Below are positions 55,919-64,000 of a stretch of 64,000 bases of DNA, one piece after another; position 1 is the first letter of the stretch; every line of letters starts with the position of its first letter. A model generated the notes under the pieces. That model had not been told where the DNA came from, ran no database searches, and saw only the letters and a program-made list of their open reading frames with translations. Position numbers and translations under genes: made by a program. The stretch spans positions 41,649 through 105,648 of the forward strand of contig JAOADN010000002.1 of assembly GCA_026417295.1 (NCBI GenBank), in the 5' to 3' direction. The stretch is from Paracoccaceae bacterium. Lineage in GTDB: Bacteria > Pseudomonadota > Alphaproteobacteria > Rhodobacterales > Rhodobacteraceae.

Positions 55919-56800
55919 TCAGTCGCGCCCCCGTTGCGTGGGGTCAAGCACGTCGCGCAGCGCATCGCCGACCAGGTTGAATGCCAGCGCCAGGAGGATG
56001 ATCGCGGTGCCGGGAATGAAGACCAGCCAGGGCGCGGACTGGAAGTAGGTCTGGTTCTCGAAGATGATGTTGCCCCAGCTGGGCGTGGGCGGACGGACAC
56101 CGATCCCGAGGAAGGAGAGTGTCGCCTCCAGAAGCACCGTGGTCGAGATGCCGAGCGTTCCCCAGACGATGATCGTGGGCAGAAGGTGAGGCAGGATGTG
56201 GCGGAAGAGGATGCGCGGGGTCGAGGCGCCCAGCGTGCGCTCGGCCGCGATGAAGTCGCGCGTGGCGAGCGACGAGGTCTCGGTAAAGATCACCCGCGCG
56301 GTCTGCACCCAGTTCACGAGCGCGATGACCATGGCCACGATCCACAGCGAGGGCTGGAAGATTGCGGCAAGGCAGATGGCAAGGAGAAGCGCCGGGAAGG
56401 CCATCATCAGGTCGGTGAAACGCATCAGGATTCCACCGATCCACCCGCGAAAGAACCCTGCGGTGATGCCAACCAGCGTGCCGATGACAAGGGCCAGCCC
56501 GTTGGCCGCTATTCCGATGACGAGTGAGGTCCGCGCGCCGAAGAGCAGCCGGCTGAACAGGTCGCGCCCCAGCAGGTCCGTCCCCATAAGGAACTTGCCG
56601 CCTGGCGGCATGGGCGCACCTTCCAGCGTCAATCCGTCGAACATCTGGTCGTTCGGGTCGAAAGGGGCAATCCAGGGGGCAAAGACGGCACCGCCGACCA
56701 CAACAAGGATGATGGCGAGCCCTGCGAGCGCCAGCTTGCGGCGCAGCAGTCTGGCCAGAGCGCTTGCAGGCGCGGCGTCAGCGGCGCCGGGTCCGGTCAT
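55919..56800 (-). CDS. ABC transporter permease (DppC-like)
   Basis: This 293-residue permease has six hydrophobic segments, GTDLLGRDLFSRLLFGARTS near the N-terminus and the EAA loop DFIAAERTLGASTPRILFRH. The ATG at 56800 follows GGGGGAGG and overlaps the last 23 bp of the ANTAR gene. It is the second structural component of the amide-linked importer. Confidence 0.92.
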   Translation of the reverse strand: MTGPGAADAAPASALARLLRRKLALAGLAIILVVVGGAVFAPWIAPFDPNDQMFDGLTLEGAPMPPGGKFLMGTDLLGRDLFSRLLFGARTSLVIGIAANGLALVIGTLVGITAGFFRGWIGGILMRFTDLMMAFPALLLAICLAAIFQPSLWIVAMVIALVNWVQTARVIFTETSSLATRDFIAAERTLGASTPRILFRHILPHLLPTIIVWGTLGISTTVLLEATLSFLGIGVRPPTPSWGNIIFENQTYFQSAPWLVFIPGTAIILLALAFNLVGDALRDVLDPTQRGRD

Positions 56801-57380
56801 CCGCCTCCCCCTGCGCCGCAACGATCCGTGCCGCCGCATCCTCGAAACTGATCCGCCAGGCCATCGCCATCCTGCGCAGCTGCGCATAGGCCTCGGTCTC
56901 GGACTTCCCCCGCGCTGCCAGCAGGGTCACCGCCCGCACGACGGTCTGCCGTTCCTCCAGACGCCGGCGCAGGTCGGCAATCTCGGCCGACAGCGCCTTC
57001 TGCGCATCGAAGGCGTCCCGCGCGATGAGCAGTGCCGAATAGGCCCCGCTGTCCCCCACCGGTTTCAGCAGTTGCGCGTGGGCCCCTGCCTTCAGTGACC
57101 ATTCTATCCGGCCCGGCGCCTCCGATCCGATCAGCGCGATCATCGGGATCGGCGACTGGCCCGGCTCCCACGGGAACATGGCATCGTGGCCCATGTCGGC
57201 ATCGAAGAATATGTAGTCCGCCGCCATGGCCTCGGGCCCCAGTTCAGGCCAGACCTGCGCGACCCGAAGGCCGATGGCGGTCAATTGCCTGCTCAGCGCC
57301 TGAACCGTGGCATGGGGGCGGTGCAGGATGATCGCCTGCGCGCCGCCCAGGTTCGGAATGCGGATCGGCCGACGCTTCAT
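56778..57380 (-). CDS. amiR: ANTAR-domain antiterminator (AmiR-like)
   Basis: This 200-residue protein has a pseudo-receiver domain (about residues 10-125) ending in a C-terminal ANTAR domain (about 130-195: RRLEERQTVVRAVTLLAARG, SETEAYAQLRRMAMAWR). ANTAR proteins bind paired hexaloop stem-loops in nascent RNA and suppress termination. The receiver keeps FFDADMG but lacks the usual acidic pair at beta1, as in AmiR, which is held inactive by AmiC rather than by phosphorylation. The start overlaps the AmiC stop (ATGA). Confidence 0.9.
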   Translation of the reverse strand: MKRRPIRIPNLGGAQAIILHRPHATVQALSRQLTAIGLRVAQVWPELGPEAMAADYIFFDADMGHDAMFPWEPGQSPIPMIALIGSEAPGRIEWSLKAGAHAQLLKPVGDSGAYSALLIARDAFDAQKALSAEIADLRRRLEERQTVVRAVTLLAARGKSETEAYAQLRRMAMAWRISFEDAAARIVAAQGEADDRTRRR

Positions 57381-58465
57381 GACACCAACTTCAGGGTCGG
57401 GGCCACCAGCGCATGCCGGCTGCGCGTCAGGTAGGGATCGCCGGCCACGGCCTCCATCCGCTTCAGCGGGCGGAAGGCGCCGCCCTCGACCCGGGCGATG
57501 ATCACGGGCAGCGCGGTGTGGTGCGTCTCGGGATCGACGATCCCCCGGCCCCGTTCGCCCGTCAGCAGCTGCGACAAGGGCCAGTTCTCGGCACCCGGCC
57601 GCCCGTCGAGAAGCCGCGCCAGTTCCATCACGGCCGAAAAGGCCGCCGCCTCGTGCGAGGAACCGAAGTTCCCCTCGCCCGGCCAACCGGGAACACCGCG
57701 GAAATAGGGTCCGGCCGCGACGAGGCCCTCCGCCGCCAGACCAAGCGCCGGCAGTTCGCATTCGGTCACGTTGCAGGACAGGACCGGGCAGCGGTCGGGC
57801 CGGAAGGCTGGATCCTCCTGCCCCAGTGCCCGGTAGGCCGCCATGAATTCATAGGACGACGGGCCGATGAGCGAGTTCAGGATGAAGTCGGGACGCGCGT
57901 AGCGCAGCTCGTCGATCATCCGCCCGACCTCCCGTGAGCCGATGGGCAGATAGCGTTCGCCGAGAACTTCGCCACCCGCCGCGGAGATGCGCTCGCGGGC
58001 CAGGCGGTTCATCTCCCATCCCCAGATGTAGTTCGATCCCGCCAGCCAGGCCCGTCGCCCCTGCGCGGGCATCACCCAGTCGAGCAGTGGCAGCAGGTGC
58101 TGGTTAGGGCAGGCATGGGTGTAGACCACGTGATCGGAGGCCTCGAATCCCTCGTAGGGCACCGCGTACCAGAGCGTGCCGCCGAATTTCTCGACTGTCG
58201 GAATAACTTCCTTGCGGCTCCAGCTGGTCACGCAGCCGACCACATGCCGTGCCCCGGTGTCGCGCAGGATCTCCTCGCAGAGTGGGGCGTAGGCATCGAT
58301 GTTCCCGGCCGGGTCGCGCTCGACCGGCACGAGAGTGATGTCAAGGGCGGCATCGGAATTGATCGTCGCGATCGCGGCGAGAGCTCCGGACCGGCATGCT
58401 TCGGAAATGAGCGAATAGCTGCCCGAGCGCGAAAAAAGGAGCCCCAGTTCGATGCGCCGCTTCAC
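57377..58465 (-). CDS. amiC: Amide-sensing binding-domain protein (AmiC-like)
   Basis: This 362-residue protein has the type-I periplasmic-binding fold without a signal peptide: KRRIELGLLFSRSGSYSLIS, VGCVTSWSRKEVIPTVEKFG, WYAVPYEGFEASDHVVY and GSNYIWGWE. These match P. aeruginosa AmiC segments, which bind amides and release AmiR. It starts with GTG after GGGGG. It overlaps amiR, giving an AmiC-AmiR sensor pair at the head of the operon, as in Pseudomonas. Confidence 0.88.
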   Translation of the reverse strand: MKRRIELGLLFSRSGSYSLISEACRSGALAAIATINSDAALDITLVPVERDPAGNIDAYAPLCEEILRDTGARHVVGCVTSWSRKEVIPTVEKFGGTLWYAVPYEGFEASDHVVYTHACPNQHLLPLLDWVMPAQGRRAWLAGSNYIWGWEMNRLARERISAAGGEVLGERYLPIGSREVGRMIDELRYARPDFILNSLIGPSSYEFMAAYRALGQEDPAFRPDRCPVLSCNVTECELPALGLAAEGLVAAGPYFRGVPGWPGEGNFGSSHEAAAFSAVMELARLLDGRPGAENWPLSQLLTGERGRGIVDPETHHTALPVIIARVEGGAFRPLKRMEAVAGDPYLTRSRHALVAPTLKLVS

Positions 58466-59017
58466 GCGATCCCCCGGAAACGCCACGGGCCCCGTCGCAG
58501 CCGCAATACGGTCTGCGCGCGAGGCCCGGATGCCTGATTCGGTGTTGACAGGATTCGGGGTAGTTTCTGCCGCGACAGCGGTCAAGGACAATGCTGCGAC
58601 CGCGGTAAGCAGATGCGGCCTGCAGTCCGGGCTGTCCGAAAGTCAGGCAGCCGGGCTGCGGGGTCCCTTCGCGCGGCCCGGCACGTGCCAGCGCGGGGGA
58701 CGGGACCCATGCCGTGGCCCCGTCGGGGAAGAGGTAGTTGCGGATCAAGCCTCCTGAGTCGTCATGCGGCAGGCTCGGGCCGCGCGCTCCTTTGCGCAGG
58801 TCGCCGGGCCTCCGGGTCGCCGGGTCGCCGGGCCGCCGGGTCGCCGAGGCTCCATCGTGACTTCGCAAAGCCAAGGCGCCGACGGCAGCGCCGTCCCGAA
58901 GAGCACCTCGAACGACAGGCGGGCCCAACCCGGCGATCGCGCTGAATGGGCGGCCGGGCATCGCCACCACGGAAGCCGACCCTCCATGCGGGGGCACCGC
59001 CCGCCCCCCGCTTCCGC
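58466..59017. other. Leader/intergenic region of the amide operon
   Basis: This 552-bp stretch between amiC and the cytochrome c gene holds no convincing gene in either direction. It should include the amide operon promoter and leader. ANTAR target stem-loops and a leader terminator are expected but I could not identify them with confidence. It includes an octanucleotide tandem repeat at 58802-58849. Confidence 0.5.
58802..58849. repeat. Octanucleotide tandem repeat
   Basis: Six tandem 8-bp units of the type CGCCGGGT, with substitutions in the second, fourth and sixth units, lie about 340 bp upstream of amiC. Such repeats can vary in copy number by slippage. Confidence 0.6.
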
Positions 59018-59521
59018 CTAATCCTTCGGCAGAACCACGCGATAGAAGGGCGCAGGCGCCTCGCCGCCCGCAGTGGCAGGAGCGGGGACCGTGTTCTCGA
59101 CCGGTGGCAACGACAGCAGGAACGCGGCAAGGGCCGTGGCATCCTCGTCGGTCAGCCCCGCGAAACTGGGCCAGGGCATGGCCGGCGCCAGGATCCGGCC
59201 GTCGGGCCGTTCTCCGGTTCGGATCGCCGTCACGACCTCTGCCTCCGTCCAGCCCCCCAGGCCGGTGGCGTCCGGCGTAAGGTTCGGCGGCCAGAAGATG
59301 CCAAGATCGGGAATCTCGAACCCGATCGATCCGCCGGTCAGCGATTTCCCGGGGATCGGCGCACCGTCAGGCCCGCGCGGCGTATGGCAGCCGCCGCAAT
59401 CCATCACGCGCGCCAGATAGCTGCCGCGGGCGATCCTGGCGGCGTCGCCAGTTTCCGCCAGGGCGGATTGGCCCGCAAGGGACAGGGCCATCAGGGCAAG
59501 AGCAAACAGGTCTCGTTTCAT
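59018..59521 (-). CDS. Periplasmic c-type cytochrome
   Basis: This 167-residue protein has a signal peptide (KRDLFALALMALSLAGQSALA) and one haem motif, CGGCH, near residue 42. A downstream Met ligand is probable (APAMPWPSFAGL). It follows the FAD oxidoreductase by 54 bp on the same strand, so it is the likely electron acceptor for that enzyme. Confidence 0.9.
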   Translation of the reverse strand: MKRDLFALALMALSLAGQSALAETGDAARIARGSYLARVMDCGGCHTPRGPDGAPIPGKSLTGGSIGFEIPDLGIFWPPNLTPDATGLGGWTEAEVVTAIRTGERPDGRILAPAMPWPSFAGLTDEDATALAAFLLSLPPVENTVPAPATAGGEAPAPFYRVVLPKD

Positions 59522-59575
59522 GTGATCCTCGGTTGCAGGGGCGGCCCGGCGCCGGGCCGGGCCGCCGCTTCGGCC

Positions 59576-60949
59576 TCAGGCCGCGCGTGCCCTGGCCCCG
59601 GGCCCGCCGAACAGGCCTTCGGGGTCGAAGCGGGACGCAAGTTCGTCGATTCGTGCGGCGGCGGCGGCCGAATGGATCTTCAGGCGCCGCGGACCGCGGT
59701 CGAGGTCGGACTCGCCGGCATAGGTGCCAAGGCCCAGCGGTGCGATCGTGTCCATCGTCGTGCGCAGCCAGTCGATCATCGGTCGGTCTGCCACCGGATC
59801 CTGCCAGATGCCGTAGACGGCGCCGAAGATCCGCCCGATCTGCGAGAAGGCCGCATCCTCCACGTTCCTGGCCATGGGCGAACGCAGCATCACCAGCGCA
59901 ATGCTCTCGGGGCTCGGTGCCTGGGTCATGGCCCGGACCACTTCACCCAGCACCTCGGGATAGGTCGCATCCGACCAGACCGAATCCACGGCGTAGCGAC
60001 GGCCCTCCGGCATGGACTTGGCCGTCAGCTCGTACAGCACGTCAAAGGGCGTGGGCACGTCGTCCAGCCTGTGCAGTGTCCCCTCCGGCGCACCCTCGGC
60101 AAGTGCGGCCAGCAATGCGCGCGCTTCGGCCTCGCCGGAAGCGAAGACGGTCGCGATTGCCTGCAGGATCATGCCCCCGACCGGCATCTGCGGCGGCGCG
60201 GCACTGATCTTCGTGGTAAACTCGATGTTGGCCGGCGCCCGCGCCATCGCCTGCTCGGCCCAGGCCGCAACCTGATCCACGGCATCCAGAGGATAGACGC
60301 GGACCGAGGTCAGTATTGCACGCGGCGCCTGATGCAGCCGCACATGATAGGCAGTGACGATGCCGAAGAATCTCGGTCCGGCGCCGCGCGCGGCCCAGAA
60401 GATCTCGGGATTCTCGTCGGCCGCGGCCGTGACCAGGCGGCCATCGGCCAGTACCACTTCCACAGCCATGACCGAGAAGCAGGCGATGCCCCAGGCGCCG
60501 GAGTTCCAGCCGACGCCACCCCCCAACAGATATCCGCTCATCGGCACACTGCCGCAATGGCCCAGCGGGAAGGCGAGGTCATGCCGCGCAAGCACCGTGG
60601 CCATCCGTTCATTCGTGACGGCGGGCTCGATCCGCGCGCTGCGGGCTGCGACGTCGATCTTCAGACCGTCAAGCGCACCCAGGTCGATCACCATGTCGGC
60701 CTTTGCGGCGATGCCGGTGAACTGGTGCCCGCCGCCGCGGGGGGAAACCGTCAGCCCGCTTTCCGCGGCAAAACGGACGGCTTCCTGCACATCCTCGACG
60801 CAGGCTGCGCGGACGATCAGCCTGGCCTGGCGACCGGGCTTGCGCCCATTCCAGATCAGCGCTTCGTGGGCACGCTCAAGGCCGGGATCGTCGGACGTGA
60901 TCAATTCGCCGCGCAAGCGGCTTCTCAATTCCTTGATTTTCATGTGCAT
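59576..60949 (-). CDS. FAD-binding oxidoreductase of the BBE family
   Basis: This 457-residue protein has the PCMH FAD-binding fold: GLTVSPRGGGHQFTGIAAKA with the His that can bind FAD covalently, and FPLGHCGSVPMSGYLLGGGV with the corresponding Cys, so the flavin may be bicovalent. The C-terminus (RFDPEGLFGG) is of berberine-bridge type. No signal peptide. It probably oxidises an alcohol or amine and passes electrons to the adjacent cytochrome c. The ATG at 60943 is an alternative start. Confidence 0.87.
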   Translation of the reverse strand: MHMKIKELRSRLRGELITSDDPGLERAHEALIWNGRKPGRQARLIVRAACVEDVQEAVRFAAESGLTVSPRGGGHQFTGIAAKADMVIDLGALDGLKIDVAARSARIEPAVTNERMATVLARHDLAFPLGHCGSVPMSGYLLGGGVGWNSGAWGIACFSVMAVEVVLADGRLVTAAADENPEIFWAARGAGPRFFGIVTAYHVRLHQAPRAILTSVRVYPLDAVDQVAAWAEQAMARAPANIEFTTKISAAPPQMPVGGMILQAIATVFASGEAEARALLAALAEGAPEGTLHRLDDVPTPFDVLYELTAKSMPEGRRYAVDSVWSDATYPEVLGEVVRAMTQAPSPESIALVMLRSPMARNVEDAAFSQIGRIFGAVYGIWQDPVADRPMIDWLRTTMDTIAPLGLGTYAGESDLDRGPRRLKIHSAAAAARIDELASRFDPEGLFGGPGARARAA

Positions 60950-61090
60950 TATTCCAGATCAGAGGCGGCGTGCCCGATGGCATCGCCCTGAGCCAGACCT
61001 ATCCCCGGCGAGGCCGTGCGCCATCCTAAGACTTTCTGCACGAAAGGCTCACCGAGGATCACGAATGCTAAATGAATGCTCAGAAAGGGG

Positions 61091-62440
61091 TCAGGCCGGA
61101 TCAACCGCGCCGGCGTCCTCCAGCGTCAGGCCCCTGGGCACGATCAGGCCGACCCGGCCGCGGCCGCTCCGCTCGAGCCGGATGCAGGCCTTGCGCTCTT
61201 CCAGCCGGCGCCGCAGCAGTATCAGTCTGGCGTCCAGATTCTCGGCGTGGGTTGGCAGGCGCAGCGCCGGATCGACCCGCAATTCCCGCAGTGAGAAATC
61301 CGTCCGTCCGGTTTCCTCGTGCAGGCACAGCAGCCGCCAAAGGATTGCACCAGCCACACCCTTGATCAGGTAGTCGTTGTCCAGGAACACGCTCTGGTCA
61401 AAGGGATAATGACGTACACGCACGGCCCGCTCCCGGGGAACGGGGGGCAAGGGGGCTGTCGCGTCCTCCTCGGGCGGTTCCTGGCGCAAGAGCGCCATCC
61501 GCGCGCCCAGGTGGCTGGCAACCAGGGCCAGCGCATCCTCCTCGTCGTAGGAAAAACACATCATCTCTTCGGACTCGCCGAACAGGACCCCCAGCACCTT
61601 TCCCGAGACCATGACGGGCAGGGCGATCTGGCTGCGTGGCGCGGTCAGGCCGGGGAAAGGGATGATCCGCTGGGTCTCGGGCATCAGCCCAGCGCGCCGC
61701 GCCATGTCGCCCACCGCCGCGCCGTAGCGGTATTCCCGCGTCATGTGGCCGATGCGGATAGGCACGGCCTCGCGTGCTGCAACCCCGATCACCCCCTCGC
61801 CGAAGGCAACCTCTGCCCCTGCCCCGCTGGTCGGATATCCGCGGGAGGCGACGGCATAGAGCCGCTCTTCGCCATCCTCCACCAGCAGCAGGATGGAATG
61901 GCGGATGCCGAAGTCGTGCTCCAGGCTGGCCATGACGGTATCCAAGAGCTCCTCGAGGTCGCAGCAGCCATCCAGTGCCGCGCAGCTGCGTCTGGCCGCT
62001 GCCAACAGCGGGCGTGGTGCCGGCCGCGTTGCGGAAGGCAGGCCCGGCACCGGCTCGATCGAGACGATCCGGAACACGTCGGCGCCCAGCAGGCGGAACA
62101 CGTTTTCCATTCCGTGATGCGAGGCGATGCCGGCCAGCTGCGCCTTCATCCGTTCGAACAGCGGGCCGGCTGTCAGGGTTTCCAGATAATCCAGTTCCAG
62201 CCGGTGATGCTGACAAGTCTGCGGGTCCGTGATCTGGACGGTGGCCCGCCGTGTTTCCAGCAGGTTGCGCCGCGTCTTGTTGAAGAACTGGTAGGAAAGA
62301 GCCACCCGTTCGGTGTCTACGTAATGCACCTGACTGATCATCGAGACGTTGGGCACGCCATCGGCGTCGCTCGTTGCCATGACGGCAGCGACCACCCCCT
62401 CCAGCGAGGCGCGCAATTGGTCGATGCAGATCTCGGTCAT
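61091..62440 (-). CDS. PNPOx-like/GAF-domain protein with C-terminal helical region
   Basis: This 449-residue protein has an N-terminal pyridoxamine-oxidase-like flavin-binding fold (about residues 10-135: AVMATSDADGVPNVSMIS, ALSYQFFNKTRRNLLETRRA). A GAF domain follows (about 145-325: DLEELLDTVMASLEHDFGIR, ERLYAVASRGYPTSGAG, IALPVMVSGKVLGVLFGES). The C-terminal 110 residues may be a winged-helix domain (LDARLILLRRRLEERKACIR). This combination suggests a sensor or regulator. Its start overlaps the upstream PNPOx gene stop (ATGA). Confidence 0.8.
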   Translation of the reverse strand: MTEICIDQLRASLEGVVAAVMATSDADGVPNVSMISQVHYVDTERVALSYQFFNKTRRNLLETRRATVQITDPQTCQHHRLELDYLETLTAGPLFERMKAQLAGIASHHGMENVFRLLGADVFRIVSIEPVPGLPSATRPAPRPLLAAARRSCAALDGCCDLEELLDTVMASLEHDFGIRHSILLLVEDGEERLYAVASRGYPTSGAGAEVAFGEGVIGVAAREAVPIRIGHMTREYRYGAAVGDMARRAGLMPETQRIIPFPGLTAPRSQIALPVMVSGKVLGVLFGESEEMMCFSYDEEDALALVASHLGARMALLRQEPPEEDATAPLPPVPRERAVRVRHYPFDQSVFLDNDYLIKGVAGAILWRLLCLHEETGRTDFSLRELRVDPALRLPTHAENLDARLILLRRRLEERKACIRLERSGRGRVGLIVPRGLTLEDAGAVDPA

Positions 62441-62985
62441 CTTTTCAGTTCGGCTCCGGCGCCAGGCCCGGGGGTCTGGGTGAAGACGCGGTCCGGGAGG
62501 AATTCGATGGCGATCAGGTCCGCCGGATCAAAGGCGACATAGCCGCGGGCAAGTTCCGGCGGGAAGCCCAGTTCCAGCAGGTCGTCCATGAAGCAGGCCG
62601 TCTGCCGGTCCATCTCGGGCAGGTCGTCCGAGGTGGCCGGTCGGATCTCGGCATGCGAAGTCTTGACCTGGAAGGAGCGATGATCAGGTGCTGCAGTGAA
62701 TGTGACGGCCAGTCCAGCTCCGGCCCCCACCGCCTCCAGCAGGGCGACATTGCCAGCCCGTCCAAGCAGGATCCGCATGGAGCCGTCCTGTGCGATCCGG
62801 CAACCGACGGCGATGCCCGGCGCCGGACGCCCGTTGGCCCCCGGCGCGGCCATGATCACGCTGACGCCGCGCTGGGCAAAAGCCACGAGATCGGGGGTCA
62901 GGGGCTGGCTGCTTCCAGAAGGATGCTGTCTCTGCCAGGCGGCAATATCCTCGACCGGACTTGCAGGTGTGGACGTGGCAGCCAT
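62437..62985 (-). CDS. PNPOx-fold protein, function unknown
   Basis: This 182-residue protein has a split-barrel flavin/haem-binding fold: FAQRGVSVIMAAPGANGRPA, GCRIAQDGSMRILLGRAGN, GLAVTFTAAPDHRSFQVK. The C-terminal helix FMDDLLELGFPPELARGYV resembles haem-utilisation or pyridoxamine-oxidase families. The start ATG 62985 was chosen; upstream sequence is unlike protein. It overlaps the GAF-domain gene. Confidence 0.75.
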   Translation of the reverse strand: MAATSTPASPVEDIAAWQRQHPSGSSQPLTPDLVAFAQRGVSVIMAAPGANGRPAPGIAVGCRIAQDGSMRILLGRAGNVALLEAVGAGAGLAVTFTAAPDHRSFQVKTSHAEIRPATSDDLPEMDRQTACFMDDLLELGFPPELARGYVAFDPADLIAIEFLPDRVFTQTPGPGAGAELKR

Positions 62986-63180
62986 GCCGGCAAGCCCTTG
63001 CGACTCGGTTCCGGATCGGTGATGGGACCACGCCAGCCTACAGAGCCACACCGTCACGGAAAAGGGGCTTGGGCGTCGTCGCCCCTGACGCATGCGAGAC
63101 GGCCAGACCGCAACCGGCCATCCTTCACGGCCCTGTCGCACGGGTCTGGTGGCGGTCGGATGTCACCACTCCCCCTAGGG

Positions 63181-63625
63181 ACCTGCCCCGCGATCTCTGT
63201 GATAGGCTTGCTGAGCGTGGTGAAGCCGTGCAGCACGGCGACCCGAACCCGGAACTCCGCGACCTGTGGGGCGGAGTCCCGCGCGGACAGCCGCTGCCCT
63301 TGGAGCCTGACATAGTGCATCCCGGTCTCTGCGCGGCTTCCTCGGTCACACATGTTCCATCCTCGCCAGTTGGTCCGACCAACTCACTTCGATGTGCGGA
63401 GGATTTCGTTGCGCAGGACAGAACCGGCGTTGGCCGGCTTGCAGGGCATGGCGTTCTTGCAGGGCGGGAGCGAGGGCACGAGCGCCACTCTTTCGAGAGC
63501 CTGCCCCAACGCGCCGCCATGGGCGGCGGTTTCTGCGGGTGTCGAAGGCACCATCGGCGGTGACAGTCGTGATCTCCAGCGACCTCCCGTCTATCCCGAA
63601 GTGGATCCTGAGCCGATCGAGCCAC
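63181..63625 (-). pseudogene. Decayed IS5-family transposase
   Basis: Conserved IS5-type segments appear in three frames: RIHFGIDGRSLEI and VTADGAFDTR in one, PPCKNAMPCKPANAGSVLRN in a second, and SRAETGMHYVRLQGQRLSAR through VAEFRVRVAVLHGF in a third. About 25 residues expected between SLEI and VTADGAF are missing, so there is an internal deletion as well as frameshifts. It is cut at 63626, where an IS3-type end begins, and lacks its N-terminal half. The 195 bp on the other side hold no gene. Confidence 0.75.
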
Positions 63626-64000
63626 TGACCTGCCACGGGTCTTTCATCCAGCCGCGACCGGAGCCCTGTGGTCATTTGCGCCTTTCGGCGCGGGTTGAGC
63701 AATCGCCCGGCGCGCGGAACTTTCATCGCGTGCAGCGGGACGGGCGATTGCGGTTGTCAGGTGCAGGGCGAAACCTGGGGGGGTCTGGTAGCCAAGGGCC
63801 GAATGGGGCCGCGCGGTGTTGTGGTCGGTGACCCAAGCTTCGATCAGGTCGCGGGCATGGGCCAGGTTCCGGAACAGGGTCTCGTTCAGAAACTCGTCTC
63901 GCATCCGACCGTTGAAGCTTTCGACAAAGCCGTTCTGCATCGGCTTTCCTGGCGCGATGTAGTGCCATTCGACCTTGTGCTCGGCGCACCACTTCAGGAT
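63626..64000 (-). mobile_element. IS3-family element, 3' part, runs off window
   Basis: A TGACCTGCC end at 63626 resembles IS3-family terminal repeats. The minus strand encodes, from the window edge to 63644, an IS3 OrfB C-terminal catalytic domain: [20 protein letters not shown] with the catalytic Glu region, [20 protein letters not shown] and [19 protein letters not shown]. The frame is intact through its stop, so the copy may be functional. The OrfA and N-terminal OrfB parts lie outside the window. Confidence 0.8.
63644..64000 (-). CDS. IS3-family transposase OrfB, C-terminal part
   Basis: This partial integrase-core protein shows about 119 residues, from [18 protein letters not shown] at the window edge to the stop at 63644. 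It belongs to the DDE superfamily; the last catalytic Glu lies in the GFVESFNGR segment. The C-terminus [15 protein letters not shown] extends past the usual PPGFA end. It would catalyse transposition with OrfA through a programmed frameshift. Confidence 0.82.
   Translation of the reverse strand: MLKWCAEHKVEWHYIAPGKPMQNGFVESFNGRMRDEFLNETLFRNLAHARDLIEAWVTDHNTARPHSALGYQTPPGFALHLTTAIARPAARDESSARRAIAQPAPKGANDHRAPVAAG

Noticed and set aside
58341..58997. 218-residue minus-strand frame with RRPGDPAT-type repeats upstream of amiC
   Set aside because: The repeat translates the octanucleotide tandem; the remainder lacks protein-like composition and runs into the amiC coding region out of frame.

Overview
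This window is a GC-rich stretch of an alphaproteobacterial chromosome, most probably from the Rhodobacteraceae/Paracoccaceae (Rhodobacter, Cereibacter, Paracoccus and relatives). The main reason is the block dusB(nifR3)-ntrB-ntrC-ntrY-ntrX-hfq-hflX at 9861-18804. Supporting points are a fused ispDF, an alphaproteobacterial-type DksA with a single zinc-finger-region cysteine, NtrC and NtrX proteins without the sigma54 GAFTGA loop, an IalB-family protein, and a perfect FNR/FnrL box. No tRNA, rRNA or CRISPR array was seen. Assignments come from reading the translated sequence and recalling families; no database search was run.

Layout. 1-2125: a truncated membrane protein and a PP2C phosphatase, divergent from an OmpA-domain protein. 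2170-6503: an operator-like palindrome, then an acyl-CoA dehydrogenase, an NDP-forming acyl-CoA ligase and a CaiD-like hydratase, with inverted copies of a dispersed repeat between the first two genes. 6513-9816: FAD monooxygenase, dksA, a MoxR ATPase and a glutathione transferase. 9861-18804: the nitrogen-regulation and Hfq block. 18999-21483: ispDF, pgpA, cinA-C and an ABM-domain gene, the first three coupled by stop/start overlaps. 21517-28919: lytic transglycosylase, a membrane-bound LuxR-type regulator with cytochrome b and PepSY genes, ssb, aroKB, two conserved envelope genes and xerD. 28954-33823: a CAP-domain RTX protein, a HerA-like ATPase, two putative small RNAs with mutual complementarity, and ialB.

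33820-41961: a ketosynthase/acyl carrier protein/LpxD cluster, an L,D-transpeptidase divergent from a YcbK-like protein, then PEP synthase and an unknown gene sharing a central FnrL box. 42108-50395: a DeoR-controlled carbohydrate locus (ABC importer, SDR, SgcQ/BtpA protein, FGGY kinase). 50615-58465: an amide-responsive operon in the order amiC, amiR (ANTAR), two permeases, binding protein, formamidase/acetamidase and a double ATPase. 59018-62985: a bicovalent-type flavoprotein with a cytochrome c, preceded by two unusual PNPOx-like genes. 63181-64000: a decayed IS5-type transposase interrupted by an IS3-type element that runs off the window.

How genes work together: the ntr/hfq block combines nitrogen sensing with post-transcriptional control. 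The KS-ACP-LpxD cluster, L,D-transpeptidase and YcbK-like protein form an envelope-building neighbourhood. The two ABC-transporter loci are self-contained uptake and catabolism cassettes with their own sensors.
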